Source: Candidatus Ornithobacterium hominis (GTDB taxonomy: Bacteria; Bacteroidota; Bacteroidia; Flavobacteriales; Weeksellaceae). Taken from it: a stretch of 64,000 nt of DNA. A model generated the notes under the pieces. It was not told the DNA's origin and searched no databases. It saw only the letters and a program-made list of their open reading frames with translations. Made by a program: the position numbers and the translations under genes. The stretch spans positions 1,951,001 through 2,015,000 of the forward strand of contig NZ_OX579588.1 in assembly GCF_951229915.1 (NCBI RefSeq), read 5' to 3'. Of this stretch, positions 9,474 to 18,833 are shown piece by piece (the first letter of the stretch is position 1; every line of letters starts with the position of its first letter).

Positions 9474-12400
9474 ATGAAAATTTTAAAAATTCATTTCAAA
9501 AACATCCATTCGCTAGAAGGCGAGCATGAGATTGACTTCACTCAAAAACCATTTGCACAGAGTCATTTATTTGCCATCACAGGTGCTACTGGTAGCGGGA
9601 AAAGCACAATTCTTGATGTGATTCCCTTAGCTTTGTATAACAAAATTCCTCGACTGGAATCCGCTATTTCTAAAAATTTAATGCTGAAGAATGGTGCCAT
9701 CCTCACGCGTGGGCAAAGAGAGGCCTTCGCTCGGGTGACTTATGCTTGCAAAAAGGGAATCTTCACAACGGAATGGCACGTGAGAGTTGCCGATAATGGG
9801 AATTTACAAGACCACGAAATGTTCTTGTATGATGCTGAAGGAAAACCCATTACGCAAAAAAAATCAGAAGTTCCAGCCAAAAACGAAGAACTCATTGGGT
9901 TAAATTACGAACAATTCATCAAATCAGTGATGCTGGCACAGGGCGAGTTCAGCCGATTTCTCAAAGTTAAAAAAGAAGAAAGAAGTGCACTGCTAGAACA
10001 AATCACAGGTACGGCAATTTACCGAAGATTGGGGCAAGCTGCTTACGAAAAATTTAAAGGCCTTAAAAATCTAATGGAAGAATCAGAACATAGAGTTACT
10101 GACCTGAAAACTAAACTTTTAACTCCAGAGGAAATTCAGAAAATTCAAACTCAGGAAAAAGAACTGAAGGAGATTCAAAAAAGTTTAACTAATGAGCTGA
10201 AAGAATTAGAATTGAATTTAGAGTCTTTTTCTCAATGGGAAATTCAAAAAAATCAAATTACCGAACTGACTAAACGGGAAGAAAAAGCTCAACAAAATTT
10301 AGAAAATTTTCATCTAACTGAGGGCGAAAAATTGATTTGGCATGAAAAAACCAATGCTTTTGGCGATGAACTCTTTGATTGGAATGCTAAAAAAAAGGAT
10401 TTGCAAGGCTACCAATCTGAAATCGATTTAAAAACTAAAGAGAAAATCTCTGCTGAGAAGCGAGTTCATGAAACGATATATGCGGTGCAAAATTGGGTGA
10501 AAATTCCAAATTTGGAATCAGAAGAAATTGATTTTGCTTTATCTGATTTCTATCAAAAAATTAAAAAGTGGGAAGATGAACGTAATAAAAAACTTTCGCT
10601 CTATAAAGAGCTGAAAGCTGCTGTTTCCGCTGAATTGAGGGTTTTGAATTTGTCTTTTGAGTCGACAAAATCAACTCATTTGAAACAAAAATGGAGTGAA
10701 ATCGAGCAATTTTTTAAGCCTTTAAAAATTCAAGAAATTTCTAAAAAAGATTTTTTGGCTCAAAAAGAGCGATTGCAAGAAGCGATTGAAAAAATACAAT
10801 CGGCAGAAAAAAAAGCGCTGGAAATCATTCAGTTTGAGCAAAATAATACTGAAAAAAAGGATAAACTTCGGCGCTGGAATGAAGAAAAACTTGATTTATC
10901 TCCTCGACTGAGAGAATTAAAGAATTTTTTAAGCCTTCAAAAATTAAATGTAGAAAAATTAGAATTGGAGATTCAAAACCGAGAGCTGCAAAAGACTTTA
11001 GCTGACTACCGAGCTGATTTAGAGGAGAATAAACCTTGCCCACTTTGTGGCTCCGTTCATCATCCTTGGGCAAATAAAGCTGTAGAAAAAACGGATGAAC
11101 TGCACAAGAAATTTAAGGAGGAAAAAAAGCTTCTGGAGAATCGACAAGAAGAAAAATTTAAATTGGAAACAGATTTTTCAAGCCTTGAAAAAAATATCAC
11201 TGCTCTTGAAAAAGAGGTTTTAGAAAATGAAAGAGAATTACAACTTTTAATTCAAATTTTCCGAAAAGAATCGGCTGAATTTCATTGGAATTCAGATTTT
11301 TCAACATTAATTTCAGAAAAAAAGAAAGCCTTAAAAAATTGGGAAAATTACTATGAAAATTTAATGGAAAAAAAAGCGCTGGAGACTGTGTTGCCTCTCT
11401 ATGAGCGTTTAGATAAAATCACACAAGAGGGGCTGGATTTGAAGAAAAAAATTGATGAGGCAACTCATGGTGCTGATTTGTATGAAACGACGCAATTTTT
11501 GCAAAAAAAATGGCAAGAAGCTAAAAGTAACTTGCGAAATGCTGAGCAAAATTTGGAAGATTTGAATGCAATAAGGGATGAAAAAGAGAAAATTTTTCAA
11601 GGCTTGGAAAAAAAACTTGAAAACCAAGTTAGCCGTTTGGGCTTTGATTCTATTTCTTCTGCTTTTGGCAAACGGCTAGACGCTGAGGTAGTGAAAAGTT
11701 TAAATGAAAGAAAATCTAATATGGTTCAATCTTTTGAAAATCTGAAGCTTGAAAAAAATCTTTTGAAAAAGAGTTTTGATGTTCTCGATTCTCAATTAAA
11801 AAATTTAGACTTTGAGCAATCTCTGCTTGCAAGAAAAGAAACTGCTGCGAAGCTGGAATCTAATGAGGTGCTTCTCAAAGAGTTTTTTGCTCAGCAACGT
11901 CAACAGCAGATTTATGAAACTGAAATTTTATTGCTAAACGAAAAAATTGCGGTAGAGAATAAAAAAATTCGCTATTGGCGGATGCTCAATGAATTAATTG
12001 GTGATGCAAGGGGTAAAAGGTTTAATGATTTTGCACAGGATTTGACTTTGAGCCAGCTGTTGCATTTGGCCAATAAACGTCTCGTCCAATTAAAATCTCG
12101 CTATTGGCTAACTCAGCCAGAGGCCAACGAAGATGATGGGCTAATGGCAATCGACCAAGATATGGGAAATCAGCGGCGTTCGGTCAAGACGCTTTCGGGG
12201 GGTGAAACTTTTATTCTGAGTTTGGCTTTGGCTCTAGGGTTAAGCGATTTAGCGGCACATAATGTTCGTATTGAAACCTTGTTTATCGACGAAGGTTTTG
12301 GGACGCTGGACCCAGAAATACTGGATAAAACAATGGATACGCTGGAGCGACTTCAGCAAGAAAATCAGAGAATGATTGGGATTATATCGCACGTGGAAAT

Positions 12401-12479
12401 GCTGAAAGAACGTATTTCTACTCAGATTCAAATCAAACAAAATGGCAACGGAATGAGTGATATAGAAGTGGTAGGGTAA
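9474..12479 (+). CDS. sbcC: SbcC ATPase subunit (Rad50-type SMC)
   Basis: 1001-aa SMC-like ATPase partner of SbcD. Walker A GATGSGKST lies at about residues 37-45; a long coiled coil is split by the zinc hook CPLCGS (about residue 521); the ABC signature LSGGE (about 906) and Walker B LFIDEGFGTLD (about 938) follow near the end. Length and order are normal. Unusual: the coiled-coil region carries six copies of the dispersed AAGSCTT palindrome (cores 10057, 10716, 10931, 11180, 11326, 11599), read in several frames as FKGLKN, FKPLK, FLSLQK, SSLEKN, KKALKN and FQGLEK. Confidence 0.97.
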   Translation: MKILKIHFKNIHSLEGEHEIDFTQKPFAQSHLFAITGATGSGKSTILDVIPLALYNKIPRLESAISKNLMLKNGAILTRGQREAFARVTYACKKGIFTTEWHVRVADNGNLQDHEMFLYDAEGKPITQKKSEVPAKNEELIGLNYEQFIKSVMLAQGEFSRFLKVKKEERSALLEQITGTAIYRRLGQAAYEKFKGLKNLMEESEHRVTDLKTKLLTPEEIQKIQTQEKELKEIQKSLTNELKELELNLESFSQWEIQKNQITELTKREEKAQQNLENFHLTEGEKLIWHEKTNAFGDELFDWNAKKKDLQGYQSEIDLKTKEKISAEKRVHETIYAVQNWVKIPNLESEEIDFALSDFYQKIKKWEDERNKKLSLYKELKAAVSAELRVLNLSFESTKSTHLKQKWSEIEQFFKPLKIQEISKKDFLAQKERLQEAIEKIQSAEKKALEIIQFEQNNTEKKDKLRRWNEEKLDLSPRLRELKNFLSLQKLNVEKLELEIQNRELQKTLADYRADLEENKPCPLCGSVHHPWANKAVEKTDELHKKFKEEKKLLENRQEEKFKLETDFSSLEKNITALEKEVLENERELQLLIQIFRKESAEFHWNSDFSTLISEKKKALKNWENYYENLMEKKALETVLPLYERLDKITQEGLDLKKKIDEATHGADLYETTQFLQKKWQEAKSNLRNAEQNLEDLNAIRDEKEKIFQGLEKKLENQVSRLGFDSISSAFGKRLDAEVVKSLNERKSNMVQSFENLKLEKNLLKKSFDVLDSQLKNLDFEQSLLARKETAAKLESNEVLLKEFFAQQRQQQIYETEILLLNEKIAVENKKIRYWRMLNELIGDARGKRFNDFAQDLTLSQLLHLANKRLVQLKSRYWLTQPEANEDDGLMAIDQDMGNQRRSVKTLSGGETFILSLALALGLSDLAAHNVRIETLFIDEGFGTLDPEILDKTMDTLERLQQENQRMIGIISHVEMLKERISTQIQIKQNGNGMSDIEVVG

Positions 12480-12496
12480 TTGATAAACAAAATTCT

Positions 12497-13312
12497 ATGA
12501 AGTTAGCATTTTTGTTTTTTTTAGTAAGTCTTCAAGTTTTTGGGCAAAAAATAGATACACGTACTTTTCAGCAAATTTCTGATTCCATTATGGCTGAAGC
12601 GGATGAATTATATCTCTATGAAATGGGCATGATTCGTGCGATTGATTCTATCGATAAAAACAGGGATTTACGAAAAAAAGCTGGGGAAATCATTCGCTAC
12701 AAGCAAGGTGATTCTCTAGTCGTAATTGCAGAAAATATTGAAAAGAAAGGTGTAGTGGCTGCTCAGTTTAAATTACGCCATGCCGATGATTATTTATCGT
12801 TTAATGATACACCTCGAGCTATGACGGATTTTGAAAAAGGGCTGATGGCAATGAAGCATGTTGTCATCAAAGACGTACAGTCCAATTATGAGATTACTCC
12901 ACTAGAGGATGGTGAGTATCAAAATATTATTTTCATTCCGTTTAAAGAAAAAATTCAAGGTGATGAACGTGAGCTTTATAAACTCTATGTACTGACGGAG
13001 AGCAAGAATAGAAGTTGTATCCCGTTTGGTAAAGATTATTTGTTTTATGCTGATGAGGGTGGTAAGGTTTTTTATCATTTAAGCTTTAATCCTTATATGC
13101 CAGTCGGGGTAAGTAATGAAATTATCGAAAAAAAGAAAGTAGAAATCTCTTACCCAAAAAGAGAACCTTATCTCTTGCCTACCGATATGATGTTGTTTCG
13201 CAAATATGGTCTTCCATTTCAGTTAAATACTTTACGAGTCAAGTCTACACAGTACGATATTTATTTTAATTACGATACCGAGCGAAATACCATCGACGTT
13301 ACTTTAGATTAA
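12497..13312 (+). CDS. Secreted protein of unknown function
   Basis: 271 aa with a clear Sec signal peptide (residues 1-17, ending VFGQ), so probably periplasmic. I recognise no family. The mature part starts with a charged helical stretch rich in Asp/Glu and continues as mixed alpha/beta with no repeated motif or cysteine pair. It lies 17 bases after sbcC on the same strand and may be transcribed with it. Its 3' end overlaps the convergent lpxD gene by 14 bases, so no terminator separates them. Confidence 0.7.
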   Translation: MKLAFLFFLVSLQVFGQKIDTRTFQQISDSIMAEADELYLYEMGMIRAIDSIDKNRDLRKKAGEIIRYKQGDSLVVIAENIEKKGVVAAQFKLRHADDYLSFNDTPRAMTDFEKGLMAMKHVVIKDVQSNYEITPLEDGEYQNIIFIPFKEKIQGDERELYKLYVLTESKNRSCIPFGKDYLFYADEGGKVFYHLSFNPYMPVGVSNEIIEKKKVEISYPKREPYLLPTDMMLFRKYGLPFQLNTLRVKSTQYDIYFNYDTERNTIDVTLD

Positions 13313-14243
13313 TTTGCTCTATTTTTTTGATTATTTGAGGCAAACGACTTAGCAGAGCATATTTTCTATATGCAGATTTTCCTTCCTCGGCGGGCATTCC
13401 CATGTATAATTTCCCTCCTTCGATGGATTTTGCCACACCTGATTTAGCTCCAATTACAGCTCCATCACCTATGGAAATTCCACTGGTCGTGCCCGATTGC
13501 CCCCAGAATGTCACTTCATTCCCAATCACACAGCAACCTGCTATACCAACTTGGGATGCTAACAGGCAACGCTCACCCAAGACGGTGTCATGTCCGATTT
13601 GAATTAAATTATCTAACTTACTTCCTTTGCCAATCACCGTGCTTGAGGTCACACCTCTGTCAATAGTACAATTCGCTCCAATTTCCACTCCATCTTCCAC
13701 CACCACGTTGCCTATAGATTTTAATTTTATAAAGCCTTTAGAAGTTTTTTTATAATAAAAAGCATCGCCGCCCAAAACCGTACCTGGGTGAATAACCACC
13801 TCGTTGCCAATCACAGTATCTTTCCCTAGGTACACGCCTGAGTGAATTTCGCAATTCTCACCTATTTTTACATTTTTCCCAATGAACACGTTAGGGGCAA
13901 TATAGGTAGAAGCTGGAATTTGAATTTCTGGATGTTGCAAAATTTTTTGGCGGTATTCTGGGTTAAAATGCTGTCCTATTTTTACAAAATCTTGGAATGG
14001 TTCTTCTGAAATCAGTAATGCTTTGCCTCTCGGGGCTTCTACTTTTTTGTTGATTAAAATAACTGTAGCAGAACTGTTTAGAGCCTTATCATAATATTTA
14101 GGGTGGTCTACAAAAACAATATCACCGCTTTTCACGCGATGGATCTCATTCATTCCCAAAACGGGAAAATCTGCATCACCTACGTATTCCACTTGAATGA
14201 TTTTTGCAATATCTTCCAAACTTTGCTGCTGCGGAAATCTCAT
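13299..14243 (-). CDS. lpxD: LpxD-family UDP-3-O-acylglucosamine N-acyltransferase
   Basis: 314 aa. The N-terminal non-repeat LpxD domain (about 1-100, with the SGDIVFVDHPKYYDKAL segment) is followed by a left-handed beta-helix of hexapeptide repeats (about 105-280, e.g. VFIGKNVKIGENCEIHSG) and a short helical C-terminus. The likely catalytic His lies in QIGHDTVLGER. The family adds the second acyl chain in lipid A synthesis. Bacteroidota often carry two LpxD-like genes of different length; this is the shorter type, so it may not be the main lipid A enzyme. The aminotransferase lies one base upstream on the same strand, so they form an operon. Confidence 0.85.
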   Translation of the reverse strand: MRFPQQQSLEDIAKIIQVEYVGDADFPVLGMNEIHRVKSGDIVFVDHPKYYDKALNSSATVILINKKVEAPRGKALLISEEPFQDFVKIGQHFNPEYRQKILQHPEIQIPASTYIAPNVFIGKNVKIGENCEIHSGVYLGKDTVIGNEVVIHPGTVLGGDAFYYKKTSKGFIKLKSIGNVVVEDGVEIGANCTIDRGVTSSTVIGKGSKLDNLIQIGHDTVLGERCLLASQVGIAGCCVIGNEVTFWGQSGTTSGISIGDGAVIGAKSGVAKSIEGGKLYMGMPAEEGKSAYRKYALLSRLPQIIKKIEQINLK

Positions 14244-14244
14244 A

Positions 14245-15426
14245 TTAACTTAAAGCTTTTTTAATTCTTGCAAAGGCTTCTCTCAATGTTTCTTCTGAGC
14301 TGGCATAAGACATGCGGATACAATTGGGCGAGCCAAAAGCTTCTCCTGCTACGCACGCTACCTCTGCTTCTTCTAAAATGAACATTGCCAAATCATTGGC
14401 AGAATTAATTTTAGTTCCCTTTAATTCCTTCCCAAAATACGCACTCACATCAGGGAAAATGTAGAAAGCTCCTTGGGGTTTCGTTAATCTAAATCCAGGA
14501 ATTTCAGTCGCCATTTCCATCACCAAACTTCTTCTTCTCTCAAAAGCATCAACCATATATCGAAGCTGAGAAGGGTCTGCTTCTAGCGCAGTAATGGCTG
14601 CTCGCTGAGCGATAGAATTCGTTCCGCTAGTAACTTGCCCTTGCAATTTCTCACAAGCTTTTGCAATTTTTTCAGGAGCGCCGATGTAGCCAATCCTCCA
14701 GCCAGTCATTGCATAGCCTTTGGCTAAACCGTTGATGGTTACCGTCTGCTCATACATACCTAGCACTTTTGCCATACTCGCCATTTTTTCTCCGTAGGTA
14801 ATAAATTCATAAATTTCATCAGATACTACGGTAATCTTCGGATATTTTTTCAACACTTCGGCCAACGCTGCCAATTCCTCAGCAGAATAAACACTCCCAC
14901 TGGGATTGCATGGAGAGCTATACATCAAAACCTTTGTTTTCTCGGTAATAGACTTTTCCAATTGCTCTGGCGTCATTTTAAAATCCTGCTCCACACCAGT
15001 TTCTATTTCAACTACTTTCCCGCCAGCCAAGCCTACTATATCGCTATAACTCACCCAGTAAGGTACTGGCAAAATCACTTCATCACCTTCGTTCACTAAT
15101 GCCATAATGACATTATATATCGCTTGCTTGGCTCCCGTCGAAACCACAATTTGCGAGGTTGAATAATCTAACCCATTATCTCTTCGGAATTTATTCGAAA
15201 TCGCTTTTTTCAAATCCTCAAAACCTCCAATGGGCGAGTAATGATTATAATTTTGATGAATCGCTTCGATGGCTGCACTCTTTATAAAATCAGGCGTTTC
15301 AAAGTCAGGTTCACCTAAGCTTAGACTAATTATATCTTTCCCTGCGGCACGCAATTCTCGTGCTTTTGCCGCCATACCAATTGTGGCTGAAGGCTTTAAA
15401 CTTTGTAAGCGTTTAGAAATTTCCAT
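14245..15426 (-). CDS. PLP-dependent aminotransferase, aspartate aminotransferase type
   Basis: 393-aa class I aminotransferase. The PLP-binding Lys is in NGLAKGYAMTGWRIGY (about residue 235); SSPCNPSG (about 170-177) and the C-terminal RMSYASSEE carrying the substrate-carboxylate Arg are present. This subfamily (type Ib) usually acts on aspartate and 2-oxoglutarate and sometimes on aromatic or prephenate substrates. Upstream of lpxD with one base between them. The 273-bp gap on its 5' side holds a good copy of the dispersed palindrome. Confidence 0.92.
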   Translation of the reverse strand: MEISKRLQSLKPSATIGMAAKARELRAAGKDIISLSLGEPDFETPDFIKSAAIEAIHQNYNHYSPIGGFEDLKKAISNKFRRDNGLDYSTSQIVVSTGAKQAIYNVIMALVNEGDEVILPVPYWVSYSDIVGLAGGKVVEIETGVEQDFKMTPEQLEKSITEKTKVLMYSSPCNPSGSVYSAEELAALAEVLKKYPKITVVSDEIYEFITYGEKMASMAKVLGMYEQTVTINGLAKGYAMTGWRIGYIGAPEKIAKACEKLQGQVTSGTNSIAQRAAITALEADPSQLRYMVDAFERRRSLVMEMATEIPGFRLTKPQGAFYIFPDVSAYFGKELKGTKINSANDLAMFILEEAEVACVAGEAFGSPNCIRMSYASSEETLREAFARIKKALS

Positions 15427-15498
15427 AGAAATTGAGTTGTGATTACAAATCTAATAAAGTTCTTTATTTTTTGACATATCGTTTGATGCTTCTGTTTA

Positions 15499-15522
15499 AA
15501 TTTTTCTAAGCCTTAAAAAATT
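15499..15522. repeat. Dispersed palindrome copy, aminotransferase/ccoI gap
   Basis: Core AAGCCTT at 15508-15514 with a T-rich left arm and six A then TTT on the right. The rest of this 273-base gap shows no gene. Confidence 0.8.
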
Positions 15523-15699
15523 TCTCATTCAAAATTTGAAAATATTATTTACCACTCTCTTATTTGATTCGTTCATTACATCACGCCTCACTCAATTGCT
15601 CTTCATCGTTTAGGGCTTAGCTGGCGGGTTTTCTGCTAGATTTCGCTGCTTGCATTTATTTTGCTGAAACAACTGAACAAAATTTCCCAAGCAGCCTCT

Positions 15700-18075
15700 T
15701 TATTTTTTAAATAAGCGATACGCCAAAAACCAAGAACCTACCGTAGCAAATAACACCACCGAAATCGAACTCACGGGCATAAGAATAGCGGCTACCACTG
15801 GCTCTAAATTCCCCGTGACGGCAAAACTTAAGCCAATAATGTTATAAAGAAAACTGATGACAAATGCTATTTTAACTAAAAAAATACCTTTTTGGCTAAG
15901 CTTTAAAAAATAAGGTAGCAAACGAAATGAGCCCCCTGCTAAAATGGCATCGCACGAGGGCGAAAAACTATTCATATCCTCCGCTACGGCCACTCCTACG
16001 TCACTCTGTTGCAACGCTCCTGCATCATTGAGCCCATCGCCTATCATCATCACTTTTCGCCCTTTTTCTTGCAAGTTTTTGATGTAATTTAATTTATCCT
16101 GCGGCGATTGGTTGAAATTTAAATTCTGTTTTTGCTGAATTATTTTTTCTAAAATTTCTCTCTCATGGTCGTTGTCTCCAGAAAGCAGATGAATATCATA
16201 ATTTTTTAAGCCTTTAAAAATTTCACTCAAATTCTTCCGATATTGATTTTCAAAAACAAAACGCCCTTTTATCTTCCCATTGCAACGATACCAAACCTCG
16301 GTTTCGCGTCCCACTTCGTTCTCTTGCGCTATCCATTGGTGGCTGCCCAGTGCCACCTCTGTGCCATTGATTTCTGCCTTTTGCCCTTTCCCTTTGATTT
16401 GTTGGTAGTTTTTAACTTCTAATTTTTCTAAGCCTTTAAAAAATTCTTGCAACATCTGACTCAGCGGGTGATTGGACTGCATTGCCAAGCTGTAAATCAT
16501 AGTTTTATCATTACCGCTCAACTTATCGCCCTCATAGCGAACTTGTTGTGCATCGTTCTGAGTCAGTGTTCCTGTTTTATCAAAAACCAATGTATCGATT
16601 TTATTCATCTTTTCTAGCGTAAATGCTTCTTTGGCATAGTAAGCTTTTCGCCCCATGATGCGCATTAAATTCCCTAAGGTAAACGGCGCGGCAAGTGCGA
16701 GTGCACACGGGCAAGCTATGATTAATACTGCTGTAATGACTTGGAACATTTGGCTGGTATCATAGAAATACCAAAAAATACCGCTTATCAGCGCAATGCT
16801 TAGAATAATGTAAACGAAATATCGACTAACTTGATTGATTAAATTATCTAGAAAACTGTTTTTGGGGCGAAAAGTGTCGTGATTCCAAAGGGAGGTCAGG
16901 TAACTTTGGTTGACTTCTTCTATTATTTCTAGCTCGATAGCTGCTCCGTTCTGTTTCCCTCCTGCATAGATTTTATCTCCCGTTTTTTTATGAATCAAGC
17001 GAGATTCTCCTGTGATGAAACTATTGTCAATATAGGCTGAGCCTTTTATCAAAATGGCGTCTGCTGGCAAAATCTCTTCATCTCGCAACAAAATTCGATC
17101 GCCTTTTTTCAGCTCAGATAAAAGAATATTTTCATGATTTTGATTCTCATCAATTTTTGTGACAGCAATGGGGTAGAAGCTTTTATAATCTCGATCGAAG
17201 GCTAAAGATTGATAGGTTCTCTGCTGAAACCACTTGCCTATCAACATAAAAAAAACTAAACCTGCTAGACTATCAAAATAGCCTGGGCTGAGGTCTGCAA
17301 CAACCTCATAAGTGGAGCGAAAAAAGAGGACTAAAATCCCAATGGCAATCGGTATATCGATGTTGACTTTTCTTGTTTTTAACGCAAAATAAGCAGACTT
17401 TAAATATGAGGATGCTGAATATAAAACAACTGGCAACGAAAGCCCGAACATTAGCCAACGGAAAAATAATCGATTCTCTGTCAACCAAGTTTCTTCCGGA
17501 TTTACGTACTCAGGGAAAGCGAGCAACATGATGTTCCCAAAGCAAAAACCAGCAATCACTAGTTGAAAAACTAAAGAACGATCTTTTTTTTGTTCTTTTT
17601 TATCTAAATTTTCTAAATTAATGGATGGTTTGTAACCTAAATTCGCTAAAAACTGAGCTAAATCGGCCAATTTTAACTCATCTGAACGATAGGAAATCTG
17701 AACTTTCCTTTGCGGGAAGTTCACGTGAGAAAACTGAATGGCGGGGTGCAAGTCTTGTAAGCTTTCTAAGACCCAAACACAAGAGCTGCAATGGATTACG
17801 GGGATGAAAAACGTGACTAAAGTCGTGCCGTCATCATCAAAATCAATGATTTTTTCAAAAATTTGAGGGGTATTGAGAAAATCAAATTGATGCCCCCCCC
17901 CGCTTTTGGGCTTAATGCCTGGTGTTTTATTCAATTCATAAAACTCCATTAGGCTATTTTGATTTAAAATTTCATAAACCGTTTTACACCCTAAGCAGCA
18001 AAAAGACTTATGATCAAACTCAACTTGGTCTTTACCACATTCGTCGCCACAATGATAGCAGTTTACAGCCTTCAT
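15700..18075 (-). CDS. ccoI: Copper P1B-type ATPase, CcoI/FixI-like
   Basis: 791-aa heavy-metal transporting ATPase. The N-terminus has a cysteine-rich CYHCG...CCLGC region (residues 6-30) and an HMA domain with HCSSC (about 93-97). The CPCAL metal-site motif (about 458), phosphorylation motif DKTGTLT (about 500) and GDGLND (about 680) are intact. This subgroup delivers copper for cbb3-type oxidase assembly. The ccoNOP genes are not in the window. Divergent from a Crp/Fnr regulator with a shared 62-bp gap, a usual arrangement for microaerobic control. Odd: codons near residue 60 contain nine consecutive G (plus-strand C at 17893-17901), a slippage-prone tract. Two dispersed palindromes lie in the gene (cores 16208, 16430). 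Confidence 0.9.
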   Translation of the reverse strand: MKAVNCYHCGDECGKDQVEFDHKSFCCLGCKTVYEILNQNSLMEFYELNKTPGIKPKSGGGHQFDFLNTPQIFEKIIDFDDDGTTLVTFFIPVIHCSSCVWVLESLQDLHPAIQFSHVNFPQRKVQISYRSDELKLADLAQFLANLGYKPSINLENLDKKEQKKDRSLVFQLVIAGFCFGNIMLLAFPEYVNPEETWLTENRLFFRWLMFGLSLPVVLYSASSYLKSAYFALKTRKVNIDIPIAIGILVLFFRSTYEVVADLSPGYFDSLAGLVFFMLIGKWFQQRTYQSLAFDRDYKSFYPIAVTKIDENQNHENILLSELKKGDRILLRDEEILPADAILIKGSAYIDNSFITGESRLIHKKTGDKIYAGGKQNGAAIELEIIEEVNQSYLTSLWNHDTFRPKNSFLDNLINQVSRYFVYIILSIALISGIFWYFYDTSQMFQVITAVLIIACPCALALAAPFTLGNLMRIMGRKAYYAKEAFTLEKMNKIDTLVFDKTGTLTQNDAQQVRYEGDKLSGNDKTMIYSLAMQSNHPLSQMLQEFFKGLEKLEVKNYQQIKGKGQKAEINGTEVALGSHQWIAQENEVGRETEVWYRCNGKIKGRFVFENQYRKNLSEIFKGLKNYDIHLLSGDNDHEREILEKIIQQKQNLNFNQSPQDKLNYIKNLQEKGRKVMMIGDGLNDAGALQQSDVGVAVAEDMNSFSPSCDAILAGGSFRLLPYFLKLSQKGIFLVKIAFVISFLYNIIGLSFAVTGNLEPVVAAILMPVSSISVVLFATVGSWFLAYRLFKK
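17893..17901 (-). repeat. Nine-G homopolymer inside ccoI
   Basis: On the coding strand three GGG codons follow AGC and precede CAT, giving nine G in a row. Gain or loss of one base would shift the frame after about 60 codons and remove the ATPase. Confidence 0.9.
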
Positions 18076-18099
18076 ATTACAAAATTAATCACTTATATT

Positions 18100-18107
18100 T
18101 ATATTTG
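18100..18107 (+). promoter_or_regulatory. -7 element for the Crp/Fnr gene at 18138
   Basis: TATATTTG, a perfect TAnnTTTG match, 30 bases upstream of the ATG in the gap shared with ccoI. Confidence 0.6.
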
Positions 18108-18137
18108 TATACTGAACAAAATTAATCACTACAATTT

Positions 18138-18833
18138 ATGGAAAATTTTTCTGGACTTATGAACTATTTTGATGATAAAGATATGGCCGTATCATCTATT
18201 TTATCTGAAGAGGAATTGCAAGCTTTTCAGCAAGAGAAAAAAACAATCCATGTGAAAAGAGGTGACTTGCTTTTGGAAGAAAATCATGCGCCAAATGGTG
18301 TTTATTACATCATTAGCGGTACCGCAAAACTTTTTAAAGTTGGGTTTACGGGGAAAGAGCAAATCATTCGATTCATCAAAGAAGGTGATTTAATTGGGTA
18401 TCGTTCCATCCTGAGCGGTGAAAATTTTGGCTCATCAGTCACAGCCATTGAAGATTTAAAGGTGGATTTCATCCCTGAACGTTTTTTTATAAAGCTTTTA
18501 AAAAATAATGCTGAACTAAGCTTTGAAATGTTGACTATTCTATCAAGACAACTGGGCAATGCAGCTGATACCATAACTACACTTGCGCAGAAGACCGTTC
18601 GTGAACGCTTGGCAGAAATTCTCTTATTACTCGAAAATCAATTGGGTACAGATGAAGAAGGCTACATCAAAGTTATGCTGACCCGAGAAGAAATAGCAAA
18701 CCTAATAGGAACCGCTACGGAATCCACTATTCGCCTAATCTCTGAATTCAAAAACGATGGCTTAATTGATGTCCACGGGCGAAAATTAAAAATCACCAAT
18801 CGAAATATGATTCACAAATTAGCTCATGTCTAA
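18138..18833 (+). CDS. Crp/Fnr-family transcription regulator beside ccoI
   Basis: 231 aa. An N-terminal cyclic-nucleotide-binding-like beta barrel (about 30-125), a long dimer helix and a C-terminal winged helix with the recognition region TREEIANLIGTATESTIRLI (about 178-197). It has no N-terminal cysteine cluster, so it cannot carry an Fnr-type 4Fe-4S cluster; the signal is unknown. Divergent from ccoI, and its end overlaps the start of a small membrane protein by 8 bases. Context suggests control of microaerobic respiration genes; this is inference. Confidence 0.9.
   Translation: MENFSGLMNYFDDKDMAVSSILSEEELQAFQQEKKTIHVKRGDLLLEENHAPNGVYYIISGTAKLFKVGFTGKEQIIRFIKEGDLIGYRSILSGENFGSSVTAIEDLKVDFIPERFFIKLLKNNAELSFEMLTILSRQLGNAADTITTLAQKTVRERLAEILLLLENQLGTDEEGYIKVMLTREEIANLIGTATESTIRLISEFKNDGLIDVHGRKLKITNRNMIHKLAHV

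Noticed and set aside
15645..15695. Inverted repeat GCTGCTTG/CAAGCAGC after ccoI
   Set aside because: Loop of about 35 bases and no T-run; too weak to call a terminator.
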